NCBI RefSeq assembly: GCF_007858435.1
Contig: NZ_VIGW01000003.1
Span: 310,001 to 374,000, forward strand
Direction of reading: 5' to 3'
From: Tsukamurella asaccharolytica
GTDB taxonomy: Bacteria > Actinomycetota > Actinomycetes > Mycobacteriales > Mycobacteriaceae
DNA: 64,000 nt
A model generated the notes under the pieces. It did no database searches. It saw only the letters and a list, made by a program, of their open reading frames with translations, and was not told the origin of the DNA. This document shows, in pieces, positions 7,831 to 17,217 of this stretch (the first letter of the stretch is position 1; each line of letters starts with the position of its first letter). The translations under genes were made by a program, and so were the position numbers.

Positions 7831-9162
7831 TCAGGTCAGGTAGCGGTACGCGGGCGAGCCCGGCTCGAGCCGCTCGCAGTGCAGCCGGGATTCGTCCATC
7901 CGGCCGAGCAGCGCGCCGAGGTCGTCGGCGCGCCCCAGCTCCACGCCCACCAACGCCTCACCGGTGTCGCGGTTGTTGCGCTTGACGTACTCGAACAGGG
8001 TGATGTCGTCGTCGGGGCCGAGGACGTCGTCCAGGAATCGACGGAGCGCACCGGGCTCCTGGGGGAAGGCGACGAGGAAGTAATGCTTGAGTCCCTGGTG
8101 CACCAGGGAACGCTCGATCACCTCGTTGTACCGCGAGACGTCGTTGTTGCCGCCCGAGAGCAGGCACACGACCGTCGCACCGGGCTCGAAACGCAACTGC
8201 GCGAGCGCGGCCACGGACAGCGCGCCCGCGGGCTCCGCGATCACGCCCTCGTTCTGATACAGGTCGAGCATGGCGGTGCAGATGGCGCCCTCGTCCACCT
8301 CCAGGACGCCCAGCTCCCCGGCCGCCACGTCGTGGACGGAGTGCGCGGGCCACACGACCGCCCCCTCGGACGATGCGACGTCGTAGCCGATGGAGCCGAT
8401 CCGCTTGACGGCCGCGCCGTCGACGAACGGGTCGATGGTCGGCAGGTCGATCGGCCCCCCGGCCTCGAGCGCCCGCGCGAGCGACGGCGCCCCCGCGGGC
8501 TCGGCGCCGACGATCGTGGCGGAGCCGGACTGTGACCGCAGGTACCGGGTGACGCCTGCGAAGCAGCCGGCGCCGCCGACGGGCATGACGGTCACGTCGG
8601 GCACCACGCCGCCGAGTTGCTCGACCAACTCGACGCCGATGGTGCCCTGCCCCGAGGTGGTGCGCGGATCGTCGAAGGCGTGCACCCAGGTGGCGCCAGT
8701 CGACGCGACGTCCTCCTGCGCGGCGGCGGCCGCGGCGTCGTAGGTCTCGCCGGTGGCGATCAGCTCGACGTACCGGCCGCCGTGGGCGCGGATGCGGTCC
8801 CGCTTCTGCTTCGGCGTGGTGGTCGGCACGTAGATCCGGCCGTGCACCTCCATGGCGCGGCACGCGAACGCGACGCCCTGCGCGTGGTTGCCGGCCGAGG
8901 CGGCCACGACGCCGGCGGCCTTCTCCTGCTCGGTGAGCTGCGCCATGAGGTTGTACGCGCCGCGAATCTTGTAGGAGCGGACCACCTGCAGGTCCTCACG
9001 CTTGAGGTAGACCTTAGCGCCGGTCAGCGCGGAGAGCCGGTCGCAGAGCTGCAGCGGACTCACCGCCACCACCCCGGCGAGCCGCGCGCGGGCCTCGATG
9101 ATCGAGTGCACCGTCAGGTCGGCGGCGGCACTGGACATCGATGAGGTAGACATGCGCGTCAT
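7831..9162 (-). CDS. ilvA: Threonine ammonia-lyase (threonine dehydratase), biosynthetic
   Basis: 443 residues from the ATG at 9162; another in-frame ATG at 9153 is equally possible. The PLP enzyme deaminates L-threonine to 2-oxobutanoate, the first step towards isoleucine. The PLP lysine is in SYKIRGAYN (about residue 63), and ASAGNHAQGVAF and the glycine-rich VGGAGCF loop bind substrate and phosphate. The last ~85 residues (FLVAFPQEPGALRRFLDDVL onward) form one ACT-like Thr_dehydrat_C domain, the short form common in actinobacteria. Short-form enzymes keep a single regulatory domain, so isoleucine feedback may differ from the E. coli enzyme. The gene stands alone, divergent from the sensor kinase gene; no leader or attenuator was recognised. 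Confidence 0.95.
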   Translation of the reverse strand: MTRMSTSSMSSAAADLTVHSIIEARARLAGVVAVSPLQLCDRLSALTGAKVYLKREDLQVVRSYKIRGAYNLMAQLTEQEKAAGVVAASAGNHAQGVAFACRAMEVHGRIYVPTTTPKQKRDRIRAHGGRYVELIATGETYDAAAAAAQEDVASTGATWVHAFDDPRTTSGQGTIGVELVEQLGGVVPDVTVMPVGGAGCFAGVTRYLRSQSGSATIVGAEPAGAPSLARALEAGGPIDLPTIDPFVDGAAVKRIGSIGYDVASSEGAVVWPAHSVHDVAAGELGVLEVDEGAICTAMLDLYQNEGVIAEPAGALSVAALAQLRFEPGATVVCLLSGGNNDVSRYNEVIERSLVHQGLKHYFLVAFPQEPGALRRFLDDVLGPDDDITLFEYVKRNNRDTGEALVGVELGRADDLGALLGRMDESRLHCERLEPGSPAYRYLT

Positions 9163-9279
9163 TTTCCCACTCGCTTCAGGATCGGCGTCACCCGCCCAGG
9201 TCAGATGCCACCGACCAGCACCATCGCGACGCGGACGCCGGCACTCTGCCATCATTGCCAGGTGTTCGACGGTGACCGC

Positions 9280-10350
9280 ATGCGCTTCGGGTTCGCCGCC
9301 TCGGTCATCGGCCTGGCCCTCGCGGCGTTCACGCTGCGCTGGGGCGAGGACCTTCCGCTCGCGCCGATCCTGTTCGCGGTGCAGTGCCTCGTGGTCGCGT
9401 CACGGACGCTCCCCGTGGCCCGACTCCCGGAACGCGGGTGGATCGCGGTGGAGGCGGTCGGCGCCATAGCGGGCGGAGTGCTCTTCGCGCTGCAACCGAA
9501 TCCGGGCACGGGTTTAGTGCTGTACATCTCCGCCGTCTACTACGGCGTCCGCGTTCCGCAGCAGGTCTCGATCCCCCTCAGTGCGCTCCTCGGCGGCACG
9601 GTGGCCCTCGGGCTCGGCCTGCAGCGTTCGGGGGACTTCTGGATCGGCCTCACCATCGCCATCACCGTCTGGGCGGGCATCGCCCGCCGGACCCGGCAGG
9701 AACGCACACGGGCGCTGGAACAGGTGGTGGAACAGACGAAGCTGACCGCGGACTCCGAGGCACGCAGCAGCGCCCTCGCCGAGCGCGCCCGCATCGCCCG
9801 CGATCTGCACGACGTGCTCGCCCACACCCTCTCGGGTGCCGGGATGCAGCTCGAGCTCGCCGACGCCCTCCTGGAGGCGGACAAACCCGACGACGCCCGC
9901 GCCGCCGTCCAGCGCGCCCGCCGCGCCATCGCGGACGGCGTCACGGAGGCCCGCGGGGCCGTGCACGCGCTGCGGGAGGACACCGTCGACCTGCCCACGG
10001 CCCTCGCGGCGCTCGCGGACGGGCCCGACGAGGCCGTGGAGGCGGAGCCGGTCGAACTGTCGGACGCCCAGGCCCGGGCGGTCCTGCGGGTCGCCCAGGA
10101 GGCGATCACGAACGCCCGGCGGTACGCCGCGGGCGCGCCCGTGACGGCGCGCGTCTCCCCCGTTCCCGACGGTGCCGAGCTCACCGTGGTGAACGGGCGC
10201 GGCACGGCGACGGGAGTGGCCGGCTCCGGCATGGGCCTCATCGGAATGCGTGAGCGCGCGGCCGAGGCCGGAGGCACGCTGCATGCGGGCCCGACCGCCG
10301 ACGGAGGATGGACCGTGCGACTGCACATCCCGACGAAGGAGCCCGCATGA
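9280..10350 (+). CDS. Two-component sensor histidine kinase, HisKA_3 (NarL-partner) type
   Basis: 356 residues from the ATG at 9280; an in-frame GTG at 9262 is an alternative start. The N-terminal ~140 residues hold four or five hydrophobic segments with short loops and no large extracellular sensor domain, so the signal is probably sensed within or at the membrane. The HisKA_3 dimerisation helix carries the phospho-acceptor in IARDLHDVLAHTLSG. The HATPase domain has VAQEAITNARRYA (N box) and GSGMGLIGMRERA (G box). The stop codon overlaps the response-regulator start (ATGA). The signal is unknown; the ABC transporter genes just downstream on the same strand are a possible target. Confidence 0.92.
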   Translation: MRFGFAASVIGLALAAFTLRWGEDLPLAPILFAVQCLVVASRTLPVARLPERGWIAVEAVGAIAGGVLFALQPNPGTGLVLYISAVYYGVRVPQQVSIPLSALLGGTVALGLGLQRSGDFWIGLTIAITVWAGIARRTRQERTRALEQVVEQTKLTADSEARSSALAERARIARDLHDVLAHTLSGAGMQLELADALLEADKPDDARAAVQRARRAIADGVTEARGAVHALREDTVDLPTALAALADGPDEAVEAEPVELSDAQARAVLRVAQEAITNARRYAAGAPVTARVSPVPDGAELTVVNGRGTATGVAGSGMGLIGMRERAAEAGGTLHAGPTADGGWTVRLHIPTKEPA

Positions 10351-11027
10351 ACGACATCCGTGTGGTCGTGGCCGACGACCAGGCGGCGGTGCGCGACGCG
10401 CTCGCCGCGATGCTCGACCTGGCGCCGGGGATCGCCGTCGTGGGCGCGGCCGCCGACGGCGTCGAAGCGGTGGCACTTGTGCGGGAACACCGCCCCGACG
10501 TGCTGCTCACCGACCTGCGGATGCCGAACCTCGACGGCGCCGGGGCCACCGAGCGCGTCCTCGCGGACGCTCCCGAGACGGCCGTCGTGCTGCTCACCAC
10601 CTTCGACGACGAGGAGTCGATCCTCCGCGGCCTGCAGGCGGGCGCCCGCGGCTACCTGACCAAGAACGCAGGACGCGCCGAGATCGCTGCGGCGATCACG
10701 GCGGCCGCGGCGGGCCAGTCGGTGCTCGATCCGCAGGTGCAACAGCGCCTCCTCGCCTCGGCGACCGGCCGCACCGGGGCCGGTCCGGCACCGTCGAACC
10801 CGCCCGCCGTGCCGCCCGCCGACCTGACGCCCCGCGAGACGGAGGTGCTGCGGCTCATCGCCGACGGCCTGACCAACCGCGACATCGCCGCGCACCTGTT
10901 CGTCAGCGAGTCGACGGTGAAGACCCATATCAACAATCTCTTCGCGAAGGCGCAGCTGCGGGACCGCGCGCACGCCGTCCGGTACGCCTTCGATTCCGGG
11001 ATCGCCGCATCCGGTCAGGGCGATTGA
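10347..11027 (+). CDS. LuxR/NarL-family response regulator
   Basis: 226 residues, start codon overlapping the kinase stop by four bases. The receiver domain shows the acidic pair VVADDQ, the phosphorylatable Asp in LLTDLRMPN (about residue 54), a conserved Thr in LLTTF and Lys in LTKNAG. A proline-rich linker (about 150-160) leads to the GerE-type helix-turn-helix (LTPRETEVLRLIADGLTNRD, then STVKTHINNLFAK). It forms a cognate pair with the upstream kinase. No target site was identified; the permease gene starts 42 bases downstream. Confidence 0.95.
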   Translation: MNDIRVVVADDQAAVRDALAAMLDLAPGIAVVGAAADGVEAVALVREHRPDVLLTDLRMPNLDGAGATERVLADAPETAVVLLTTFDDEESILRGLQAGARGYLTKNAGRAEIAAAITAAAAGQSVLDPQVQQRLLASATGRTGAGPAPSNPPAVPPADLTPRETEVLRLIADGLTNRDIAAHLFVSESTVKTHINNLFAKAQLRDRAHAVRYAFDSGIAASGQGD

Positions 11028-11069
11028 AAACCTTCTTCTCCGCGGGCCGGCGACTTACGGTCGGACCCC

Positions 11070-12044
11070 ATGGCGACGACGATCCTCTCCCCGTCCCGGG
11101 CGGCCCACGGCCCGCCGGCGGACACCTCGACGGCACCGGTGCACCTGGTGCCGCGCCGCCGCCCCGGGCGCTGGCTGGCCGTCGCCGTCGTGGCCGTCCT
11201 CGGCGCGATGCTGGTCAACACCCTGATCACCAATGAGCGGTTCGAGTGGCCCACGGTCGCCCACTACTTCACCCAGGAAGCGGTCCTCAAGGGCCTGTGG
11301 CTCACGCTGTGGCTCACCGCGGTCACCTTCGCCGCCGGCTTCGTGCTCGGGATCGGCCTCGCGGCGATGCGGCTGTGGGGCGGCCCGGTGCTGCAGACCG
11401 TGTCCTTCGTCTTCGTCTGGCTGGTGCGGTCGGTCCCGCCGCTGGTGCTGCTGCTCTTCTGGTTTCAGCTCGCCTCGCTGTACCCGCAGCTGTCGCTGGG
11501 TATCCCGTTCGGCCCCGAGTTCGTCACGTTCAACACCACGCATCTCATCAGCGGCCTCGTCGCGGCGTTCATCGCGCTGACGATCGACGTCGCCGCGTTC
11601 GCCGCCGAGATCGTGCGCGGCGGTCTGGTGTCGGTGGACCAGGGGCAGACGGAGGCCGCCCGGTCCCTGGGGCTGAGCCCGGCCCGGATCTTCCGCCGCA
11701 TCATCCTCCCGCAGGCGATGCCGGCGATCATCCCCTCGTCCGGCAATCTGCTGATCGGGCTGCTGAAGTCGACGTCGCTGGTCAGCGTCATCGCGGTGAC
11801 CGATCTCCTGTACTCGGTGCAGCTGGTCTACAACCAGAACTTCAAGGTGATGCCGCTGCTGCTGGTCGCGACCATCTGGTACATCGTGATCACCTCGGTG
11901 CTGGCCGTGGGCCAGTACTTCATCGAGCGCCGATTCAACCGGGGCCGACGGGACGCCCGCCCCTTCCGCGAGGTCCTCGCCGACGCGGCGCGCCTGCGTC
12001 CCCGGCTCCCCCGCACCGCCCGCACGGCGGGAGAGCGCACATGA
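11070..12044 (+). CDS. Polar amino-acid ABC transporter permease (HisM/GlnP type)
   Basis: 324 residues. The first ~35 residues are a cytoplasmic extension before the first membrane helix; the BPD_transp_1 domain follows, with [13 protein letters not shown] and the EAA loop ([23 protein letters not shown]) that docks to the ATPase. Family members import polar amino acids or cystine-like compounds. A TACGGT hexamer at 11056-11061, eight bases before the ATG, could be the -10 box of a nearly leaderless transcript. The stop overlaps the ATPase start (ATGA). Only one permease gene is present, so the channel is presumably a homodimer. Confidence 0.93.
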   Translation: MATTILSPSRAAHGPPADTSTAPVHLVPRRRPGRWLAVAVVAVLGAMLVNTLITNERFEWPTVAHYFTQEAVLKGLWLTLWLTAVTFAAGFVLGIGLAAMRLWGGPVLQTVSFVFVWLVRSVPPLVLLLFWFQLASLYPQLSLGIPFGPEFVTFNTTHLISGLVAAFIALTIDVAAFAAEIVRGGLVSVDQGQTEAARSLGLSPARIFRRIILPQAMPAIIPSSGNLLIGLLKSTSLVSVIAVTDLLYSVQLVYNQNFKVMPLLLVATIWYIVITSVLAVGQYFIERRFNRGRRDARPFREVLADAARLRPRLPRTARTAGERT

Positions 12045-12811
12045 GCGCGATCGAGGTCCGCGGGCTCCGGAAGTCCTTCGGCGGCACCGAGGTGCTGCGC
12101 GGCGTCGACCTGGACGTCGAGCAGGGCGAGGTCGCGATCATCCTCGGACCCTCCGGGTCCGGGAAGTCGACGCTGCTGCGCTGCATCAACCACCTGGAAC
12201 GGCCCGACTCCGGCTACGTGCGGGTGAACGACGACCTGATCGGCTACCGCGCGGCCGGCCACCGCGGTGAGGCCGCCGTGCTCCGCGAGCTGCACCCGCG
12301 CGACGTGGCGCGCCAGCGCCGCCGTATCGGCATGGTCTTCCAGCAGTTCAACCTGTTCCCGCACTTCACCGTGCTGGAGAACCTCACCGAGGGACAGCTC
12401 GCCACCGGCGTGTCACCCACGGAGGCGGCCGACCGCGGACGCGAGCTCCTCGCCCGCGTCGGGCTGGCGGGGCGCGAGAAGGCGTACCCGTCGCAGCTTT
12501 CGGGCGGGCAGCAACAGCGCGTGGCGATCGCCCGCACCCTGGCCATGCGACCCGACGTCGTGCTCTTCGACGAGCCCACCTCGGCGCTGGACCCCGAGCT
12601 GGTCGGCGAGGTGCTGGCCGTCATCCGCGACCTCGCGGAGTCGGGCATGACCCTGGTCGTCGTGACCCACGAGATCGGCTTCGCCCGCGACGTCGCCGAC
12701 ACCGTGATCTTCATGGACGACGGCCGCATCGTCGAGACCGGCAAGCCCGAGACGATCTTCGCCGATGCCGAGCACCCCCGCACCCGCGAATTCCTCGCGG
12801 CCGTGCGCTGA
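12041..12811 (+). CDS. Amino-acid ABC transporter ATP-binding protein (GlnQ/HisP type)
   Basis: 256 residues. Walker [11 protein letters not shown]-loop FQQFNLF, signature [12 protein letters not shown], Walker [15 protein letters not shown] and the switch His in VVTHEIGF are all present, so the ATPase should be functional. About 15 extra residues lie between the first beta strands and the Q-loop ([15 protein letters not shown]), as in some actinobacterial members. It energises the permease encoded immediately upstream and is followed after 32 bases by the binding-protein gene. Confidence 0.95.
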   Translation: MSAIEVRGLRKSFGGTEVLRGVDLDVEQGEVAIILGPSGSGKSTLLRCINHLERPDSGYVRVNDDLIGYRAAGHRGEAAVLRELHPRDVARQRRRIGMVFQQFNLFPHFTVLENLTEGQLATGVSPTEAADRGRELLARVGLAGREKAYPSQLSGGQQQRVAIARTLAMRPDVVLFDEPTSALDPELVGEVLAVIRDLAESGMTLVVVTHEIGFARDVADTVIFMDDGRIVETGKPETIFADAEHPRTREFLAAVR

Positions 12812-12843
12812 TCCCCGTTAGATCCGAGTCCAAGGAGACCACC

Positions 12844-13760
12844 ATGCGCAGCCGCGCCCTGCTCGCTCTGCCCCTGATCGCCGCCGCGACCCTCCTCGCG
12901 GCGTGCGGTGGCTCGTCGGATCCGGCGGCCCAGAGTTCCAGCTACCCGATCCCGACGCAGGACGTGGTCTCGTCCGTCGCCGTCGACCCCGCCGCGCAGG
13001 CCCTCCTGCCCGCCGGCACCACCGAGCTGACGCTGGGGCTCACCCGGCAGCCCGGCGTCAACAACTGCCGCACGCCGGGGAGGTCCCCGATGGCAACCCC
13101 GTGGGTCTCGACGTGGACCTGCGCAACGCCGTCGCCAAGGCCCTCGGCGTGACGTGGAAGGAGGAGATCGGGACCTTCTCGACGATCATCCCGGGCGTCC
13201 AGAACGGCCGGTACCAGGTGGGGCAGGGCAATTTCGGCGTCACCAAGCCGCGCCTCGAGATCGTCGACTTCGCGACCTACCTCAACGACGGACAGGCCTT
13301 CGTCGGCTCGTCGAACTCCGGCCTCACGAACGTGAAGACGCTGGAGGACCTGTGCGGCAAGAAGATCGTCACCGGCTCGGGCACCACCTTCCAGCAGATC
13401 CTGGAGAGGGGCGTCGAGCAGTGCACGTCGAAGGGCAAGCCCGCATACACCGTGCAGTACCTCGACGAACAGGGCGCCATCATCCTCAGCCTCCAGAACA
13501 ACAGGGTGGACGCCTACTTCGGCCCCACGCTCTCCCTGCGGTACCTGGTGGACAAGGTGCCCGGCACGAAGTTCCTCGGCGAGTACTCCACCACCGTCGT
13601 CGGCTTCGTGACGGCGAAGGGCTCCCCCATCGCGCCCGCGATCTCCCAGGCGGTCAACACCCTCATCGCCCGCGGCGAGTACCAGAGGCTGTTCGAGAAG
13701 TGGAAGGTGCCGACCTCGGCGCTCCCGAAGTCCGAGATCAACCCGACCGCGGGATTCTGA
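12844..13760 (+). pseudogene. Amino-acid ABC transporter substrate-binding lipoprotein, frameshifted
   Basis: An AAGGAG ribosome-binding site precedes the ATG. The N-terminus is a lipoprotein signal peptide with lipobox LLAACGG. The reading frame runs well to about base 13065, then gives random sequence, while a second frame continues the family 3 solute-binding protein (VGLDVDLRNAVAKALGV, then a PRLEIVDFATYLNDGQ segment) to a stop at 13760. Adding one base at about 13065 (restoring AAC CTG CCG CAC, hence NNLPHAGEV) would give an uninterrupted protein of about 305 residues. So one C has been lost, either in the genome or as a sequencing error. The rest of the protein shows no decay, which favours a very recent mutation or an error. 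If real, the transporter lacks its binding protein. Confidence 0.85.
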
Positions 13761-13763
13761 CCG

Positions 13764-14774
13764 GTGGCGATCGAGTCGCTCGCCTTCCTCACCCCGGGCA
13801 ACTACCTCGACGAGGACCCCGCCGCGGGGCTCGAGGACACGCTGCGCCTCATCGCCTTCGGCGAGGGCCTGGGCTACCGCGGCGCATGGGTACGCCAGCG
13901 CCACCTGGAGCACGGCATCTCCTCCGCGGCGGTCTTCCTCGGGGCCGCCTCGCAGCGCACCACGACTATCGAGCTGGGCACCGCGGTCATCCCGATCGGC
14001 TACGAGAACCCGTTCCGGCTGGCCGAGGATCTCTCGCTCGCGGACGCCCTCTCCGGCGGGCGGATCCAGGCGGGCTTCTCCACCGGGATGCCGCACGCGG
14101 ACCTGCTCGCGGACCTGGTCTTCGACGGTGACTGGCGCACCTACGAGCTCGGCCACGCGCGGGTGGCGCGCACCGTCGAGCACCTGCGCGGCGCGTACCT
14201 CGGCGACGAGGACACGCGGATCGCGTCTCCCGGCAACGTGCAGCGGCCCCGCCTGCAGCCGCACACCCCGGGGCTCGCCGACCGCTCCTGGTACGGCGGA
14301 ACGTCGCTCGGGTCGTCGCGCTGGACCGGCGAAGCCGGCCTGCACCTGCTCACCGGCAACATCGTCTCGGCCGCGGGGATCGAATCCGACGACTTCGGCG
14401 CGGTCCAGGCGACTCTCATCGACGCCTTCCGCGCCGCCGGCGGCGACGGCAAGCGGGTCGCCGTCGGGCGGGTGATCGTGCCGACCGACAGCGCCGACCG
14501 GGCCACAGTGGCGCGCTACCGGGAGTACGCGCGGTCGCGCTACGACCGCACGCTCACGGCGCACGGCGACAAGCGCACGCTGTTCGCAGAGGACCTCGTG
14601 GGGCCGGTCGCCGAGATCGCCGAGCGGCTCGCCGCCGACCCGGCATTGTCCCCCGAATCCGGTGCGGTCACCGAGTTCCGCCTGGAACTGCCGTACGAGT
14701 TCGACGTCCGCGACTACGAGCAGATCCTCACCGACGCCCGAGGGCTGCTGCCCGCGCTCTCGTCGGCGGCCTGA
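13764..14774 (+). CDS. Luciferase-like (LLM class) flavin-dependent monooxygenase
   Basis: 336 residues, GTG start four bases after the binding-protein stop, so part of the transporter operon. It has the bacterial-luciferase TIM-barrel pattern: a GLGYRGAWVRQRH strand-helix, TTTIELGTAVIPIGYENP and LSGGRIQAGFSTG. Family members oxidise organic substrates with FMNH2 and O2. Coupling to an amino-acid type importer and three more LLM genes resembles the B. subtilis ytmI cluster (YtmO with the TcyJKLMN importer), which handles S-modified cysteines. A role in releasing sulfur or nitrogen from an imported compound is inferred from context; the substrate cannot be read from the sequence. Confidence 0.85.
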   Translation: MAIESLAFLTPGNYLDEDPAAGLEDTLRLIAFGEGLGYRGAWVRQRHLEHGISSAAVFLGAASQRTTTIELGTAVIPIGYENPFRLAEDLSLADALSGGRIQAGFSTGMPHADLLADLVFDGDWRTYELGHARVARTVEHLRGAYLGDEDTRIASPGNVQRPRLQPHTPGLADRSWYGGTSLGSSRWTGEAGLHLLTGNIVSAAGIESDDFGAVQATLIDAFRAAGGDGKRVAVGRVIVPTDSADRATVARYREYARSRYDRTLTAHGDKRTLFAEDLVGPVAEIAERLAADPALSPESGAVTEFRLELPYEFDVRDYEQILTDARGLLPALSSAA

Positions 14775-14848
14775 CGCGATCGGACGCTCGACGCTACTCG
14801 GTGGCAACGATCAATGTCAGGCACCGTGTCCCGCGAGTGCAGGGGCGG

Positions 14849-16201
14849 CTAACCGGCGCGCCGTGCTCCGCTCGTGGCCTCCGGGGCGGGCAGCCCCAGG
14901 TGCTCGCGGAGGGTGGTGCCCGCATACTCCGTGCGGAACGCTCCCCGCTCCTGCAGGAGCGGCACGACGCCATCGATGAAATCGTCGAGACCGGTGGGCG
15001 TGAGGTGCGGCACCAGGATGAAGCCGTCGGCGGCATCGGCCTGGATGTAGGTGTCGATCTCGTCGGCCACCTGCTGGGCGGTACCGACGAACTGGGGCCT
15101 GGTGTTGAGCTCGATGACGAGCTCGCGGATGGAGAGGCCGCCGGCCTCGGCTCGCGCCCGGTAGGTCGCGACGATCTCCCGCGGATCGCCGTGCTGCACA
15201 CGGCCCTGCACCGCCGGAGCGTCGTAGACCGGCTCCACGTCGGGTAGCGGACCGTCGGGGTCGAAGGACTGCAGCTCCCGGCCCCATACCTGCTCGAGGA
15301 AGTTGAGCGCGGTCTGCGGGCTCACCTGCCTGCGGCGGATGTCGCGGGCCTTCTCCTGCGCCTCGTCCGGCGTGTCACCGACGACGGCGGCGGCGCCGGG
15401 GAAGACCTTGAGGTGGTCGGGATTCCGGCCGCGATCGGCGGCGCGACGCTTGACGTCGGCGTAGAACGTCCGGCCGCTCTCGAGCGAGCCGTGGCGGGTG
15501 AAGATCGCGTCGGCCTGCGCCGCGGCGAAGTCCCGGCCCTCACCGGAGTCCCCGGCCTGCAGCAGGACGGGGTGCCCCTGCGGCGAGGGCGGCAGCGGCG
15601 CCGCTCCGCGCACGTCGAACTGCGTGCCGTGATGAACGACGTCGCCGCGGTCCCACCCGTCCCAGAACCTCCGCGCGACGGCCACGAACTCGTCGGCTCG
15701 GCGATAGCGGTCGGCGTGTGCGAGATAGCCCCCGCGGCGGAAGTTCTCGCCGGTGAAGGCGTCGGAACTGGTGACCATGTTCCAGGCGGCGCGGCCGCCG
15801 CTGAGGTGATCGAGCGTGGCGAACTGGCGCGCCACGTCGAAGGGCTCGTTGAAGGTCGTGTTGATGGTGCCCGCGAGGCCGATCCGGTCGGTGACGGCGG
15901 CCAGCGCCGCGAGCACCGTGAAGGTGTCGGGCCGGCCGACGACGTCGAGATCGTGGATGCGCCCGAGGTGCTCGCGCAGGCGCAAGCCCTCGGCGAGGAA
16001 GAAGAAGTCGAACGTGGCGCGCTCCGCGGCCCGGGCGAGGTACACGAAGGAGTCGAACTCCACCTGGCTCCGCGCCGCCGGGTCCGACCACACGGTGTTG
16101 TGGTTCACCCCTGGGAAGTGCGCCGCCAGGTGGATCTGCTTGCGGTGCTCGCCCTCCCGCACCGGGACGTCGGAACGGTCGATCGTCACAGGAGACCCCA
16201 T
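14849..16201 (-). CDS. NtaA/SnaA/DszA-family FMN-dependent monooxygenase
   Basis: 450 residues, the usual length for this family. Typical features are the N-terminal HLAAHFPGVNHNTVW segment, LSGGRAAWNMVTS, a RRADEFVAVARRFWDGW helix and the PVLLQAGDSGEGRDFAAAQAD motif. Known members cleave C-S or C-N bonds (dibenzothiophene sulfone, nitrilotriacetate, N-acetyl-S-alkylcysteines through YtnJ). A separate flavin reductase is needed and none is encoded nearby. The start overlaps the end of the upstream LLM gene by 16 bases, so the three minus-strand monooxygenases form one operon convergent with the transporter operon. Confidence 0.88.
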   Translation of the reverse strand: MGSPVTIDRSDVPVREGEHRKQIHLAAHFPGVNHNTVWSDPAARSQVEFDSFVYLARAAERATFDFFFLAEGLRLREHLGRIHDLDVVGRPDTFTVLAALAAVTDRIGLAGTINTTFNEPFDVARQFATLDHLSGGRAAWNMVTSSDAFTGENFRRGGYLAHADRYRRADEFVAVARRFWDGWDRGDVVHHGTQFDVRGAAPLPPSPQGHPVLLQAGDSGEGRDFAAAQADAIFTRHGSLESGRTFYADVKRRAADRGRNPDHLKVFPGAAAVVGDTPDEAQEKARDIRRRQVSPQTALNFLEQVWGRELQSFDPDGPLPDVEPVYDAPAVQGRVQHGDPREIVATYRARAEAGGLSIRELVIELNTRPQFVGTAQQVADEIDTYIQADAADGFILVPHLTPTGLDDFIDGVVPLLQERGAFRTEYAGTTLREHLGLPAPEATSGARRAG

Positions 16202-17217
16202 TCCTTGGCCAGGAGTTCATGGCTGCGGAGGCGCGCGGCGTGGTCGTGGGTGACCGAGGTGATCACGAGCTCGTCGGCACCCGTGCGCTCGGCGAGTGCC
16301 CGCAGACCGTCGGCGACGCGGCTGGGTTCGCCGACGAACTGAGTGTCGGTGCGGTCGGCGACTTTCGCTCGATCCTCATCGGTGAGCCCGGCGCTGTCGC
16401 GTGGGTAGGCGATCGCCCCGGTGCCGTACCTGATGGAGTGCACCCAGGCCGGGAAGCCGGCGGCGAGCTCCCGGGCCTGCGCCTCGGTGTCGCCGACGAC
16501 GACGTCGGCGCTCACCACCAGGTGCGGTGCGGCGAGGCGGTCGGAGGGCCGGAAGGCCTCCCGATAGGCCTGTGCCGCCTCGATGGTCGTAGAGGGGCTG
16601 ACGTGGTAGTTCGCGACGAAGGGCAGACCGCGGGCGCCCGCGAGCTGCGCGCTCTCCCCCGCGCTGCTGCCGAAGATCCACACGGGCGCGTCCCGTGCCG
16701 CCTCGGCGACGGGAGAGCGCAGCGCGTGCCCGTCGGCGGTGTACGTGCCGCCGACGAGAGCGAGCACGTCGTCGACCTGCTGCGTATAGGTCGGCGGCTC
16801 GGCTCTGGGGTGGTAGAGCTGCTCGTAACCGGCGACGATCGCCGGATTCGGGGCGGGCGCGCCGGCCGGTGGGGTCCGCAGGCGCTGCCCTGTCCGGCCG
16901 AGGCCGATGTCGACCCGTCCTGGATGCAGGGCGGCGAGCACGCCGAAGGCGTCGGCGACGGCGGGCGCCGTGCTGAAGCCGATGAGCACGGCCGCGGATC
17001 CGACGCGGATCCGACTCGTGCGGGCCAGGATCTCGCCGATGAGCACGGCGGGGGTGGTGCTCGCGACGTGCGCGAAGTGGTGTTCGGCGACCCAGTACCG
17101 GCCGTACCCCCAGTCCTCGGCGCGGCGCGCCAGGTCCAGGGTGTTGCGCAGTGCGTCCGACGGGGTGCCGCCGTCCGGGATGGGCGCGAGGTCGAGGACG
17201 TTCAGACCGAGGGACAT
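16186..17217 (-). CDS. Luciferase-like flavin monooxygenase (MsnO8/alkanal monooxygenase type)
   Basis: 343 residues. It begins LNVLDLAPIPDGGTPSDAL, the hallmark of the MsnO8-like group, followed by RYWVAEHHF, the SRIRVGSAAVLIGFSTA segment and VWIFGSSAGESAQLAGARG. These predict a TIM-barrel binding reduced FMN. The substrate is unknown. It lies in the middle of the three-gene monooxygenase operon; its start and the upstream stop share one base (TGATG). Confidence 0.85.
   Translation of the reverse strand: MSLGLNVLDLAPIPDGGTPSDALRNTLDLARRAEDWGYGRYWVAEHHFAHVASTTPAVLIGEILARTSRIRVGSAAVLIGFSTAPAVADAFGVLAALHPGRVDIGLGRTGQRLRTPPAGAPAPNPAIVAGYEQLYHPRAEPPTYTQQVDDVLALVGGTYTADGHALRSPVAEAARDAPVWIFGSSAGESAQLAGARGLPFVANYHVSPSTTIEAAQAYREAFRPSDRLAAPHLVVSADVVVGDTEAQARELAAGFPAWVHSIRYGTGAIAYPRDSAGLTDEDRAKVADRTDTQFVGEPSRVADGLRALAERTGADELVITSVTHDHAARLRSHELLAKEWGLL

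Noticed and set aside
7398-7985. A plus-strand frame of 195 codons across the DUF421 remnant
   Set aside because: Composition is that of a shadow frame, and the minus strand here carries recognisable DUF421 sequence.
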